DNA from: Oreohelix idahoensis
Lineage: Eukaryota; Mollusca; Gastropoda; Stylommatophora; Oreohelicidae
Assembly: GCA_024509875.1 (NCBI GenBank)
Contig: JAMPIV010006402.1
Span: 1-64,000, forward strand
Reading direction: 5' to 3'
Length of the DNA: 64,000 bases
Part shown: piece by piece, positions 1-11,399 of the stretch
How the letters are laid out: each line of letters begins with the position of its first letter
Numbering within the stretch: the first letter of the stretch is position 1
Position numbers and translations under genes: made by a program
Notes under the pieces: generated by a model
What the model saw: only the letters and a program-made list of their open reading frames with translations
Database searches by the model: none
Told to the model about the DNA's origin: nothing

Positions 1-2640
1 GGAACACGGGCATCCTACAAGGAAACCCGCTAGTGAACAGAAAGCCTTTTGATGTCGGTCAAAGTCCAGACGAGAAACTCTGGAAGACCGAAACGAAGTC
101 TTTTATCTTGACACCCCTAGCTTCTGAATTTTTGGTCTCATACAGGAGCGCAAAATAACGCATTAGAGATCAATGAAAATTTAATGATATTTATAATACT
201 GTTTCTATAACCCAACTATTAGTCGTCACTCAGAATTTGAGAAGAATCTAGCGCGTAGCCTTAATCCATTTCTTTTGGATTGTTATAAGTGATTCGTGGA
301 GATTTAATTCTGTATTTCTGGTAAGAGGAAAATAGTTTTAAGTGTTAGAAATATTTCACGGTGATAGCAGTTAAAGTTAAACACTTATACTTCACTTAGA
401 TTTTTTCTTGCTAGTAAGGCGTATTAAATAAAATAACGCGTAGCGATTTTCATAACCAGATATTCAATTAAAATGTTAAACCACACCACCGACGCCACCT
501 AGCTGAGACGAGACGGTAATTTGTGTTTACAGTGTAGACGGTTAACCAGACCGAACTTAGAGGTGTTAGAACGACTGACAGTGGGAGGACAGAATACGGG
601 TTTATATTTCATTTTTTTAATTACTGTATTGTTATTATAACGTCTGTTATTTTTAAATGCCATACGACAAATTAACAGACACCGACAATTTACTAAATAC
701 TAAATGATAGGTAATAATTGTACGTGGCGCATTGTGGAAAGAAAATAATAAATAACACACTGTGCGTGTGACTGTCAGCCGCTAGAAGGGGCAGGAGAGT
801 CTTCATCGGCTCAGTCCGACACACCTCCGCGGCCAGCGGTGTCTGTGTGTAATGCGTAGGGAAAAACACCGTGTATGTTTTAAATTCGTCAGGATTTGAC
901 AGAGCGGAGGAGAGACTATCGTGTCCCCGTATATACATATTTGTATTTACATAGAGTGGTAGCATTTTCCCATAAAATGTTTCTTGTATTTTTAGCAGAC
1001 CTGATCCTAAGTGGACGGACCAGCGGTCTTTTCTATTTCTTTTCCATTTCCATGGTTAAGAGTGTACAAGCAGAAGATAATGTATGATTATAAATTATCA
1101 TACTGGACTTACAAAATCCAGGATACTATTTTATCAGCCTACAGTGGCGTATACCTGAAACATTATTATTATTTTCCCCAACACCTGACAGTTGTAATCC
1201 AAGTGGAGTACTAAAATATACACTGTGCAGGACTGGCACTCTGACAAAGAGTCGGCCGATAGAAAATCCATCATCATCATTTGAACATTTGTAACAACCG
1301 GATTTTTCCAGATTTTCTAGAAGTGTTCCCCTCTCTTAAAACGGCAACCACCAAGGACCCTCACATGTTCAATATTTGTAGTAAACCCCTATATCCCAAT
1401 AGAAGCTCCAGCCGAGCGAGAAACAAGACTGGTTTTCCCCTGCCCGCCCTCAAGACTGCAAGAGTTGTCGCAACGAAATTATTCAGTTGTAGTTCCTGTA
1501 TCTAGAATCACATTCCCCTGTGCAGACATCGGAGGAACAGTGCTAGTTTTTTTAGAACAGTGAAGATAACCCTAAAGGATTTATATTATTTCCAGGATTC
1601 ATCGTGGACCTTAACTTACTCGGCGTTCACCTCATTAGTGTTTTTTTTTGGGGGGGGGGGGGAATGAACTGGGGCCAATTTGTGTTCTCGACAGCTGGGG
1701 GTGATACACAAATCAACAGTAAAATAGGGATTATGTTCATGGAATAAATTTACCAAGGGATACCACAGATCCAAGGGAAGAAATACAAAATAGGTAAGAG
1801 TGTGAGAGGTGGCCACATGAATGAGAGAGCGTGTGTTGATTTTATTGTTGCTGGAAATTATCTATTAATCTTTGGTGGTTTGATTTGATTCTGTTTACTT
1901 TACTTGGTCTTTTATTGTACCAATATCGTTATTCTGTAAACCTAGTGCTAACCTTCAACCTTTGGATAAATATTTTCTTTGGGTTATTTTCCTTTATACG
2001 GTGAAGGCGCACCATCCTTCTTTATTTCCTCTATATGTAAATGCTTTTCTTGACATTCTTTGGGTAACTTGATGTTGTAAAACAGTTTAGTGATAATAAA
2101 CAACAAGAAAACTTAACTTTGTGTGTTGGTCAGACCCATACCCATTTATCCTTAGTTTTTTTCACGGCTTTGTGTCATTGTTGTCACATATTGTTCTGTG
2201 TGTGTAGATTAACCTGTTCTTATTTTAGATAAGGGAGGCAGAGACTGTCTTGTAACAAAGTACAGTTGTACGGATAGGCTGGATGAGAGAAACCTACTCA
2301 CTCCAGAGACATATCTTTCCCTCAACCTACCACCTGTGAAATCTATTTTCTATACATTCTCGTGCATCAGTCAACCTTTACTCTTTACTTAGACTGGGCC
2401 CAATAAACCAATTAACCTACCGTACGACAGGGACCGAAGACGCAGTAAAAGTGATGAAAGCAGTCAGCGACCCATAGCTTGACGGCTTGCGTCAGGGTCA
2501 GCGAACCAGAGCTGACAAAGACCCTACTCCACCTCCAAGTGGTGGTCCTGGACGCAGGCTGCATCACTGCAGTCTGGCTGAGAGAGTAGGGATCGAAGAG
2601 GGAAGGCAAACCCGGTCCCAAAAAATGCCGTGCTGAAGTC
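1..2640. other. Intronic or intergenic sequence with no recognised gene
   Basis: AT-rich, non-repetitive sequence. Short open frames exist on both strands, but none has a motif, codon bias or splice context that I recognise, and no neuroligin exon upstream of 8541 could be found here. The only conspicuous tract is T9 followed by G13 at 1641-1662. Since the exon at 8541 needs an upstream partner, this stretch is most simply intron of the neuroligin gene. Confidence 0.5.
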
Positions 2641-2744
2641 CGATGTGTCGGCCGAATGGCGCAAATGTCGCAGCTTTGCTGTAAACGGACACAACGCAAC
2701 CAACGTCCTTTTCAGGGTGATCGAGGAAGAAGAAGAAGAAGAAG
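2640..2744 (+). mobile_element. Possible LINE 3' end with (GAA)n tail
   Basis: GC-rich sequence ends abruptly in a (GAA)n tract at 2723-2744. The LINE fragments at 47122-47278 and 59548-59952, read on the - strand, also end in GATC-rich sequence followed by GAAGAAGAAG, so this may be the 3' end of a related element. No reverse transcriptase motif is visible, so the call rests on the tail alone. Confidence 0.3.
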
Positions 2745-2846
2745 TTTGTATATGCGTTTTAATGTCTGCCTTCTCATGCCTATGCTTGTTTATATGTGTT
2801 TGCGTCCGACTTCTCATAAGTCTATGTTTGTAAATATGTGTGTTTG

Positions 2847-3016
2847 AATATCTGCTTTATTACATGTCTGCTTTTGTTTATGTGTAGGTTTTCTGCTTTC
2901 TGATATGTATGTGTGTATATATGTGTGTTTTAATATCTGCCTTCTTACATGTCTGTTTTTGTTTGTGTGTAGGGTTGTCTGCTTTCTGCATTTATACCAC
3001 TTATAGAACAGAAGTT
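2847..3016. repeat. Two-copy degenerate tandem repeat, period about 85 bp
   Basis: The phrase AATATCTGC..ACATGTCTG recurs at 2847 and 2932 and both copies share the following TGTGTAGGxT and TCTGCTTTCTG phrases. The sequence just before it (2745-2846) looks like an older, more diverged copy. Confidence 0.6.
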
Positions 3017-3071
3017 ATGAATAATTGAACCTGCACACGAACTTTATAATGACCCTATATATGTCGACTTT

Positions 3072-3249
<178 letters not shown>

Positions 3250-3531
3250 TACTTCTATGGCTATTATTTGTATATATCAATTAATACACAAATTCCAGAC
3301 TTTTACAATCAGAAAAATAAAGCGCCAACATGCATCAACCAATCCTTCCTCAGAGAAAATTAAACAGCCAAAAATCACACTAATGTGTAGAAATATTCAT
3401 TGAAAAAGATAAAAAGACGGACAGGAAATAAACACTAAGATATCTTGTCCTAGGACTAGACATGACCAGGACGAATTATTGAAGAGTAAAAATATGTTAG
3501 ATCATGTATTGATCAAATATTCACACTAAGA

Positions 3532-4500
3532 ACAATTATAGAAGAATCAGTGGAAAGGCAATCGCCACTTATTATCACCTTCGTCGATTTTCAAAAAGCC
3601 TTTGATAGTCTACAGTAGAAACAGGGGTGAAACAAGGCTGTATTATGTCACCACTTTTTGGAATAGCTATTGATTGGGTTATGAGAAACTATACCCACAA
3701 TGAACAATTGGGTATAAAATGGACAAATGGAAAATTCCTGGGGGACCTGGATTTCGCAGATGATGTTGCATTCTTAAGTTCAACACCAAGACAATCCCAA
3801 GAAGCAATAAATAATTTGTGTCATCTCTCGGTTAAAATTGGTCTCCAAATAAATGCCTCTAAAACTAAAGCTATGAACTTTTCTAACGAGACCTTTGATA
3901 TCATCTTGAACGGGGAAAAACTACAGAAAGTTGAAAGTTTCAATTATTTAGGCAGTAAAATGACTCAGGATGGTGACACAACAAGAGAGAAGTCCATACT
4001 AGAATTGCTTTGGCAGCTAGCGCCTTCAATAGATTATCTAACATTTGGAAATTACGATCATTGAATATACATACCAAGCTTCGTCTGTTTAATTCAAATG
4101 TTATCTCATGTTAACATACGGCTGTGAGAGTTGGAAAATAACAAAATCATTGGAGAACAAGCTGAATACATTCGAGAACAAATGTCTTAGAAAACTCATG
4201 AACATCAGTTGGAAAGAATTCAAGACTAATCGACAAATAAGAGAAGACTCTAGGCAGAAATATGTCTCCGACTATATAAGGAAAAGACGATGGTCATATA
4301 TCGGTCATGTCCTACGAATGCAAAACAACAGAATACCACTACAGGCGCTCACTTGTGTTCCTGAGGGTAAGCGGAAAAAAGGAAGACCAAAAGAAACACT
4401 CAGAAGAACAATAATAAGAGAAGGAAGAACGTTGGGCCTAAATAATGTGCAAGAGCTAAGAGGAGTGGCGCACAACGAACAACCTGGAGAGCACTGGTTT
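3532..4500 (+). pseudogene. LINE reverse transcriptase fragment, frameshifted and internally deleted
   Basis: Part of a non-LTR retrotransposon polymerase, which copies element RNA into DNA at the target site. From 3570 the translation shows RT motif A (FVDFQKAFDS), then a stop and a jump straight to motif B (QGCIMSPLFG, from 3633), so the finger region between them is deleted. Motif C with the catalytic pair is DLDFADDVAFL near 3750. The thumb (YLGSKMTQDG) follows; a frameshift near 4000-4100 leads to the C-terminal block (LTYGCESWK, then YIGHVLRMQNN and EGKRKKGRPKETLRRT) ending about 4500. An (ATT)n tract at 4526-4547 may be its tail. It has lost the endonuclease and 5' half and cannot be functional. 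Confidence 0.85.
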
Positions 4501-4886
4501 CTGCCTTATGCGCCGTGTTTGGCGCTTAAAGAATTTATTATTATTATTATTAAAAATATTATATTAATCACAAGTGCAAGCAAATATTCCTTGGCTGAGA
4601 AATGAAAAAACTAGATAAGCAACACGACGAAGCTACGGAATAGAAGAGTGGAAAGTGGGACTGGCTGTGAGAATCTTTTATTTTGTGTATAGATGTGGAA
4701 TCTGCGTATGCGGGTGCGTCATTACGTGTTAATATTATTGTTGAACAGAATCGACATCACTGCACTCCGAGTGAACCCAAAGGTGCTTAGTCTCGCTCTG
4801 CAAATGCTGAAGAGTATGAATACTAATTGTTCCTGTAGAGAGATGGTTGTATACACGACGGATGCATAACGTCCATTCCTGCTAGT

Positions 4887-5385
4887 CTAACGTTTTATGC
4901 CAAATTCCGTCAATCTTAGCCTTGATGACTCATTGATTGCAGTGTCATTCTCTAACAGGCAATCATTAATTGTCCTCTGTTTATCTCCCCTATCCATATC
5001 CAGTGCACCTACTATAGGTGCTCTTGAACCTAGTCTGTCAGCTCTTTCATTGCCGAGTACCCCTGCATGACCAGGCCAGTAGATCCACATCAGTTCCTGA
5101 AAATTCGAGGCTTCTATGGAAGTTGTCCATTTCGGAACTTCCGAAGCATTCATTGTCTGATACAATAACTGCCCTTGTTAATGAAGTTTCAGACAACCAC
5201 CCTAAGGCTCCAGTAGCTGCTTCTACCTCATGTGTTCTCATTGACCATGACCAGGACAGTAGAAGACTCGAGGCTTCTATCGCTGTATTCCATTCATACC
5301 GTAGCCATCAATTCTGGACCTTCCGAAGCACGGGCTTAGAGTCTGACATAATAACTGTCCTGGCTGATGGAGTTTCTCGTTACGC
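4887..5385 (-). pseudogene. LINE RNase H domain fragment
   Basis: Read on the - strand, this decayed frame contains WIYWPGHAGVLGNERADRLG (about 5080-5020), the typical end of an RNase H domain as found in I/R1-type LINE polyproteins, where the domain removes RNA from the cDNA hybrid. Upstream on the same strand is VEAATGALGWLSETSLTRAV (about 5230) with the D of the following SDN as a likely active-site residue. A partly repeated version of the same block lies at 5250-5385, and a frameshift separates the pieces. No reverse transcriptase is adjacent. Confidence 0.7.
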
Positions 5386-5388
5386 GTG

Positions 5389-5436
5389 CATCATCATAAT
5401 CATCAGCAGCAACATCATCATAATCATCAGCAGCAA
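5389..5436. repeat. Two perfect copies of a 24 bp CAT/CAG-rich repeat
   Basis: The unit CATCATCATAATCATCAGCA-GCAA occurs twice head to tail directly beside the RNase H fragment, perhaps as an expanded LINE tail. Confidence 0.85.
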
Positions 5437-5549
5437 CATCAAAATTGTCCATCAGTTCCCCTATCAGTATTTGAATCCCACAAACTTAAACCAAGTCCTC
5501 CTGTCCTGTACCATCATCTGAAGGTTTTTCCAGTCTTTTTTTTTCCCTT

Positions 5550-5790
5550 TCATTTCTGGTTTTCAGTCTTCTTCTTTATTTCTTACTCTGGGGATTTCCA
5601 GAACAAGGAGTGCCTCGTACATCTATCTACAAGTTTCCTCAACGTGTTCTATCCATCTCCAACTTCTTCTTCTCATCTCTTGTTCCACTGGCACTTGCTT
5701 GGTTCTTGTCATCACTTCCACACTGGTGACTTTGTTTTACCTTCTCAACTTTTCAGTTCTATGCAAGAATCCATTTGTTATGAGTAAAAT
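5550..5790 (-). pseudogene. LINE C-terminal remnant
   Basis: The - strand reads as a decayed version of the block at 22700-22870 on the + strand: a GHT-R-like helix, then an equivalent of SLFWNPQGKRGRGRPK with several stops. It is the downstream piece of the element whose thumb region is at 6464-6800, the order expected for one - strand LINE split by unrelated sequence at 5790-6464. Confidence 0.5.
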
Positions 5791-5799
5791 TCATAACAT

Positions 5800-6460
5800 G
5801 TCTGTCGATATCAAATCTGTTCGATAGACAGTCATATTTGTTAGGATCGGTGACTATTGGTGACAAGAAGTACGTCATCGCTTTTTGGGCGTAGTAGCAA
5901 AAGTCTACGGTCTAGGGTTAGTAGAAGTGAAAGAACTTTCTGGTCCTTTTCTGTGTGTATCTCAAGGTGGGCGGACGCATGTGTGCCGAGCTCCTATATG
6001 TTTTACTTTCTACAGATTCCTGAAGTGTTCGACCTCTACATCACCCATACACCTCCGTGGGTCGATGTTAGATTATTGTAGGAAAGGAATTCTGAATATT
6101 ATGCAAGTGAGTTGTGAACTTTAAATATATCTGCATGAAAATGTCGAGGACATCGTTTCATTAGCAGACTGTACTGCGACGCTAGAGACTGTCGAGTTGA
6201 TACTATAACATATTATGAAGATTACTTATATCTGTGTTGGATCTATGTCATGTACATTAACTTCATATTTGAATCGTCCAACCTGGCAGTTACTGTGTCG
6301 TTGATGTTGAAGAGTACGCCTGTGTTCGGGGACTGAAGGGCATACCCCTATCGTCACTTGGGAAGTTAATCATTATATATAAGCAGAAGAACCAAAGAGT
6401 CTCAATCATATCATATCAGTCACCCTAAATATATCAACCATCGTACCAGTCGTATCACCA
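5800..6460. other. No recognised gene; sequence between two LINE pieces
   Basis: Unique sequence. Two overlapping open frames of 74-79 codons (5857-6124) resemble nothing I know. It probably represents an insertion into, or rearrangement of, the flanking LINE remnant. Confidence 0.4.
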
Positions 6461-6463
6461 TTT

Positions 6464-6800
6464 ATGAAAGTCATTTTTGTTGTTCTACATGATCCAGGCC
6501 TATGTTATAGAACTGACTTGACAATAGAGTTGAATACTCTTAACTTTGGACTTGATTTATTTTTTCCATATATTTCCCAATGCAATGAAAGCACCTCTTG
6601 CATTTTGTATCGTTATGTTTATAACATTGTCCGAGCCTTGTCTATATTGCTGCCAGGATCTGTGTATAATTCTACATCTTACAGCGGTGCTTCTTGAAAT
6701 GCTATCTTGTTATTGTTTCCTGTATTTATTCTCATAATCTTTGTCTTTAACGAATCTCTGTTTGGTCACTATATTTTGTACACAGATTTGCTGCTCTGAC
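6464..6800 (-). pseudogene. LINE reverse transcriptase thumb remnant
   Basis: On the - strand the translation matches, with stops and frameshifts, the block at 22300-22560: an equivalent of ETPLKDVESYTFLGSNIDK, then RVFNS-VKSVL. This is the C-terminal part of the RT domain in the same family as the 22.2 kb copy. Heavily decayed. Confidence 0.55.
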
Positions 6801-6897
6801 TACGAATCTGATGTTCTACCCTACACAGTTCTTGTACATCAGCTTTTCATTCTTTAGAATTACCGTCCAGTTTCCTTGGTAATCTTTAATCGTTAGC

Positions 6898-7200
<303 letters not shown>

Positions 7201-7339
7201 AATATGTCTGTCTGTCTAACTGTATATCTACCTGTCTTCTTGACTGACTGTCTGTTTATCTTGCAAATCTATCTTTATCTATCCGCTTTTGAGTATCTGC
7301 CCCTGAACATTTATCTTTGTCTATCTCCATATCTATATA

Positions 7340-8251
7340 CATAGACATAAAAAGAGGTGTCAGACAAGGTTGTGTGCTGTCCCCCTGCCTATTTAATTTA
7401 TACACCGAAAAAATGTTCAAACAGATACAGGAAATACCAGGACTGAACATCAGTGGAAGGTCAATAAACAACTTTAGATATGCAGATGATACCGTGTTGT
7501 TAGCTGAAAGCGAACAGGAGTTACAAGAACTAGTGAAGCAAGTGAACAGTATCAGTCATGAATATGGACTCGACATTAATATTGAGAAAACAAAAACTAT
7601 GATAATTAGCAAAACAGACGATAAAACCACATTAAAGATAATCGTAAATGGGAAAATCCTGGAACAAGTCAAGAGCTACGTATATCTTGGTCATATAATA
7701 ACAGAAGATGGCAGATGTGAAACAGAAATCAAGAAGAGAATAGGAATGGCCAAAGCTACATTCAACAACATGAAACATATACTGACATCCAAACAGTTAT
7801 CTCACAAATTAAAACGAGAATCATAAAGTGTTATATATATTCTGCATTTCTGTATGGTGCAGAAACATGGACGATGAATAAGCATTTGGAAGAAAGAATT
7901 GAGGCTCTTGAAATGTGGATGTATAGAAGAATGGGGCGTATCTCATGGAAAGAGATGAAAACAAATAAGGAGGTCCTAGAAAATCTAGGTATGAAAAGAG
8001 AACTAATGAGGGAGGTCAAAGTTCGGCAGCTAAAATACTTTGGCCACATAAAAAGGCATAACACCTTGCAGAAGACCATAACAGAAGGGAGAGTTGAAGG
8101 CAAACGTGCAAGGGGAAGACAGCGCTATAAGTGGGAAGACAACATCAAGAGATGGACAGGAAAGAGTCTATCAGAGTGCACCATCAAGACAAGAGACAGA
8201 AGACGTTGGAGATCCATTACAGCCAACCTTCGTTGTGGAGATGGCAACTGA
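7340..8251 (+). pseudogene. 5'-truncated LINE reverse transcriptase (family with CGDGN end)
   Basis: Non-LTR retrotransposon RT fragment. It opens at motif B (RGVRQGCVLSPCLFN, 7350) and carries motif C FRYADDTVLLA (about 7475), a thumb (YVYLGHIITEDG, about 7680), then a stop near 7824 and a frameshift. The second frame (7830-8251) has SAFLYGAETWT, RQLKYFGHIKRHN, EGKRARGRQRYKWEDNI and ends in WRSITANLRCGDGN. The 5' half, including endonuclease and RT motif A, is missing. The same family recurs at 21590-22080 (-) and 34065-34644 (+); 11400-12150 is a relative. Confidence 0.85.
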
Positions 8252-8450
8252 TGATGATGATGATCTCCATATCTAAATATGTGTGTCTAGTCTTTGTCTA
8301 TATTACCCAACTCAATTTTCTTGTTTGTAATAACGATATTTTATCGTGTTAAACCCATAACTAAAGTTAATATACGCAAAGCAAGCTATTGTGTGTAGAC
8401 GTACTTGAAAACACTCCATAATTTTTACAACAAATATTTATTTTGTTCCC

Positions 8451-8540
8451 TTCTGTATTCACTTCCATATAACATGTTTCTTTACTTCCAGGAATTCCCT
8501 TCTGTATTCACGTCCATATAACATGTTTCTTTACTTCCAG
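8451..8540 (+). repeat. 49 bp tandem duplication carrying two 3' splice sites
   Basis: The stretch TTCTGTATTCAC..ACTTCCAG starts at 8451 and again at 8500 with one base difference, so the pyrimidine tract and the AG are present twice (AG at 8490-8491 and 8539-8540). Only the second AG keeps the neuroligin exon in frame. Use of the first would add 49 nt, shift the frame and meet a TGA soon after. The duplication is seen; its effect on splicing is inferred. Confidence 0.85.
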
Positions 8541-8682
8541 GAATCCATGGGGATGAGTTGCCATATGTATTTGGCTCACCTCTGGTTGACGGGTTGTCTC
8601 CATTCCCCTCCACCTACACAAACACTGAGAGAATGTTGAGTGAGGCAGTTATGACGTACTGGACTAACTTTGCTAAAACTGG
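8541..8682 (+). CDS. NLGN: Neuroligin, internal exon (C-terminal part of esterase-like domain)
   Basis: Internal coding exon of a neuroligin, the postsynaptic single-pass adhesion protein that binds neurexin across the synapse through a catalytically inactive cholinesterase-like ectodomain. The frame begins with [17 protein letters not shown]; the His of IHG sits where cholinesterases carry their catalytic histidine. It ends with [14 protein letters not shown], a strongly conserved part of the family. Splice sites: TTTACTTCCAG before 8541 and GTAGGT after 8682. The exon starts with the last two bases of a split codon and ends with GG, the first two bases of a Gly codon. That codon is completed by A at 29915, giving TGNPN as in other neuroligins. 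Upstream exons are not in the window. Confidence 0.93.
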
Positions 8683-8705
8683 GTAGGTTGTGGCGATAGA
8701 CAAAT

Positions 8706-9286
8706 ACACAGGGTGATTGAAAAATCACTTCCTATTTTTAAATGTTTATATCTTCAAATAATGCCATTGGATATACACGAAACAAATGTAAACAAGTAAT
8801 AACAGCCATTTTATTAATAAGTTGAATTTTTATTTTTTCAGAAACAAAATAAAATAAGAAAATATAAAATAGCCCATAAACTTTCGTTACAAGCAGGACC
8901 GGTGCCAACTTGCGCCCTAGGCAAGGCTAAGTAATTATTCTGGTTTCTCACACTTCTCACTCTCTTAACACACTGACACTCTACACTCTGGGCCCCTCTG
9001 AGGTCTGCGCCCTAGGCGGCCGCCTAGTTGGCCTAATGGTAGCACTGGCTCTGGTCACAAGAGAGAGAAAAAATTTACTTCCCGCTATCAAATTATGTGT
9101 TTAAAAAACCGGATCTGATGTAGAGTTGTGATGTCGCCGTGACACAGCATTTTATGCAACAAAATGGAAGTTAATTTGCTTTATTTTGACGTTTTTTGGA
9201 TATAAATTTTTTGGATATAAATTTGTTGGATATGAGGTCAGATGTCAACATTTGAACATAGGAAATAACTTTTCGATCACCTTTAT
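8706..9286. mobile_element. Mariner/Tc1-like MITE, interrupted by a hAT MITE
   Basis: Inverted ends: CAGGGTGATTGAAAAATCAC at 8709 on the left; on the right the reverse complement of 9245-9285 reads AAGGTGATCGAAAAGTTATT, and both continue into TTCCTAT..AAATGTT. TA dinucleotides flank both ends, as expected for mariner-type insertion. There is no coding capacity. It starts about 25 bp after the splice donor of the neuroligin exon. Confidence 0.7.
8894..9053. mobile_element. 160 bp hAT MITE nested in the mariner-like MITE
   Basis: Left end CAGGACCGGTGCCAACTTGC; the right end reads in reverse complement CAGAGCCAGTGCTACCATTA, followed on both sides by a GCGCCCTAGGC block. The flanks are GTTACAAG (8886-8893) and GTCACAAG (9054-9061), a 7/8 match to the 8 bp target duplication typical of hAT elements. 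Confidence 0.85.
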
Positions 9287-9984
9287 ACGGCCTGCCGGAG
9301 AGGATCGGTCAGTTGCCGTCTCTCTATTTACGTAACGGCGTTGTGGCGATAGATGTAGATTCTTCCTGAACGTACACTTAGTTGATATTAAGCTAGGTTA
9401 TTAATAAACACGCAGGAACAGCCCTGGAGATAACTTAAATCAATCAGACTTTACTTGACAGATGAAAAGTCTACAAAACTGTGAACCTAAACCAGAGGTC
9501 GAAACTTGTCGGTAGAATGCAGGGGATAACTTGATAGATCTTACGTTACGGACGAGGAAAAAATACTTTGTTAATATAAAAAGTTCGGACTAGCCCTCTC
9601 CTCCAAGGGTTTCATATTGCGATATCCCCAGCATTAAAGGTACGACGCAGCTGTCACTTTAGTCAAGGAAGCAACACTGAGAGACATTTTAAAACTGTTA
9701 ATTTTACAATTGAAACTCATTTTCCACCTAACTCTGCAAACATTGTTTCATCAAGGTTAATCTTTGGAGATATCAGCATTTATAAAGCAGATCGGCACAG
9801 CTGCTCGGTTGTCTACCTCTGACCTAAACAGTAAGACAAATAAACTGTTGGTGACCTATTTCCATCCATACATTGAACTGTTGCTCACGAATCTTAAATC
9901 GTAAACATTAGAGTTGTGTTTAAAAGGAAGTAAAGTTTTCCACCGAAGTAACTCCATGGGAAATATGTTTACCATAAAAAAATT
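9287..9984. other. Intron sequence without recognised features
   Basis: No open frame or repeat that I recognise. A short phrase GTTGTGGCGATAGA at about 9342 also occurs next to the splice donor at 8687, possibly an old duplicate. Confidence 0.4.
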
Positions 9985-10062
9985 TTCTATTATAAAATTT
10001 TGCCTCGTCTTGGCGAGGCGGGTGCTCTTTAATCTATTTGGTTATATTAGGGCGCATGTTCA
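9985..10062 (+). repeat. Dispersed repeat with GCCTCG hairpin, copy 1
   Basis: Contains AAAATTTTGCCTCG-TCTTGG-CGAGGC, a 6 bp stem-loop, followed by GGTTATATTAGGGCGCA. An inverted copy lies at 14680-14745. Family unknown; the pair could be ends of one 4.7 kb element or two independent copies. Confidence 0.7.
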
Positions 10063-10235
10063 AATATAAAAACATCCTCTGATCTGTTTTTTTGAAAGTT
10101 TTTCACACATAAAATAGAATTTTCAAAAGGAAAAAACAAATAGAATCCCTCTTTACAGAATGGTAGTTTAAATTACACAATAATAATAATGTTATTGTGG
10201 AATGTTTCAGCTGTCGATATACATCGTATATATAT

Positions 10236-10325
10236 GCACTTACGACGCTTGAACAGGAACGTATATACTCGTATATATATGCACTTACGACGCTTGAACA
10301 GGAACGTATATACTCGTATATATAT
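10236..10325. repeat. 45 bp tandem duplication
   Basis: GCACTTACGACGCTTGAACA and the following GGAACGTATATACTCG occur at 10236 and again at 10281 without change. Confidence 0.9.
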
Positions 10326-10441
10326 TTCCCTTTTCTCATTTTCCTTCTGTATCTAAATTGATAATTACATACTGTACATAAAATGTAAAAATATATACAG
10401 TTTGTACCAAAACATAAGTACAGTGATAAGTATGTATTAAA

Positions 10442-10960
10442 CTAGAAATAACCCGTCAAAATTGACAGGTTTTTAATTATAGTGTGTTGTTTCTGTTACG
10501 TGTATTACAGACGGTACTATTACTACTGTGATCATTTCATTGCAGGCGACCGTCATTAGATATTTGTAGTGAAAATTATATGGATGTATTAAATATGAAG
10601 ATATGGAGTAACATTCCTAAATGACATCTGGAGCAGTGATACTGATCTAATGGACCAGAAATTGACTAAATAACTAACATTTCTTTTATGACAACATGTC
10701 TCGTAATTGTTCGTGCATCTTTTAAAATCTTGACTTTCCATAATCAAACTGTTCATGCACATCGTCATTTGCGAACGTTTCTATTTTCGGGAGAGTACAT
10801 ATAAGAGAAACAATACAATTATTGTCTAACTTTCAACCACAGTCGCACCCCTTAGCTGTGGTTGAAAGTTAATGTACTCTCTAGAAAATAGAAAAGTGCA
10901 CAAATAACGGTGTGCATCATGTGACCGACCGACCGACGCACTTACGGCGGGAATTATGGT
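10442..10960 (-). mobile_element. Helitron-like 3' terminus and remnant (- strand)
   Basis: Read on the - strand, 10469-10452 forms a stem-loop (CCTGTCAA-TT-TTGACGGG), followed by TTATTT and the terminal CTAG at 10445-10442, then a T. A hairpin a few bases before a CTRR end inserted next to T is the hallmark of Helitrons. The same layout, with nearly the same hairpin, ends the helicase-bearing copy at 26827. Sequence at 10785-10860 is related to 25880-25960, which has the same orientation relative to its terminus, so this is probably an internally deleted member of that family. The 5' end was not identified. Confidence 0.65.
10790..10895. repeat. Imperfect foldback inside the Helitron remnant
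   Basis: The arm CTATTTTCGGGAGAGTACAT..TAACTTTCAACCACAG is followed after 12 nt by its reverse complement CTGTGGTTGAAAGTTA-ATGTACTCTC..GAAAATAG, which lacks about 26 internal bases. The related sequence at 25880-25960 has only one arm, so the inverted second arm is an added duplication in this copy. Confidence 0.8.
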
Positions 10961-11399
10961 ATTGGATATTTAATACAACAAATATATTTTACAAAACTGT
11001 TTAGCTATTACCGCATACCAGTACTGTAAACAATAATTTTTGAGAATATATAATGAGGCAAAAAATTTTAATAATTAATAAATAGTAAATTCTAAAAAAT
11101 AAACAATAGCACTTTCTATAACAATGCGCAGTAGGTCCGTGATAATTTTTCTTGCCATCGTGAGATTTATGACCCAAACATTCGTAGTGACAAGCAGATG
11201 AAGTTAAGATTCCTTCCTTAAGAAAAATGTCAGAGAACTTTAACCTCAACAGCTTGTCCTAGAAAAATAGGAAGGATAATAAAACATTCTTATCTTTATG
11301 TTTTATTAATAATTTCATAGTGTATTTTCTTATATTATTTAGCATTATAATAATAAAGAACATGTACTGGCAACACAGAGAAACTGTAAGAGTTAGAAG
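10961..11399. other. AT-rich sequence, no recognised gene
   Basis: Nothing beyond short open frames on the - strand. Confidence 0.4.
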
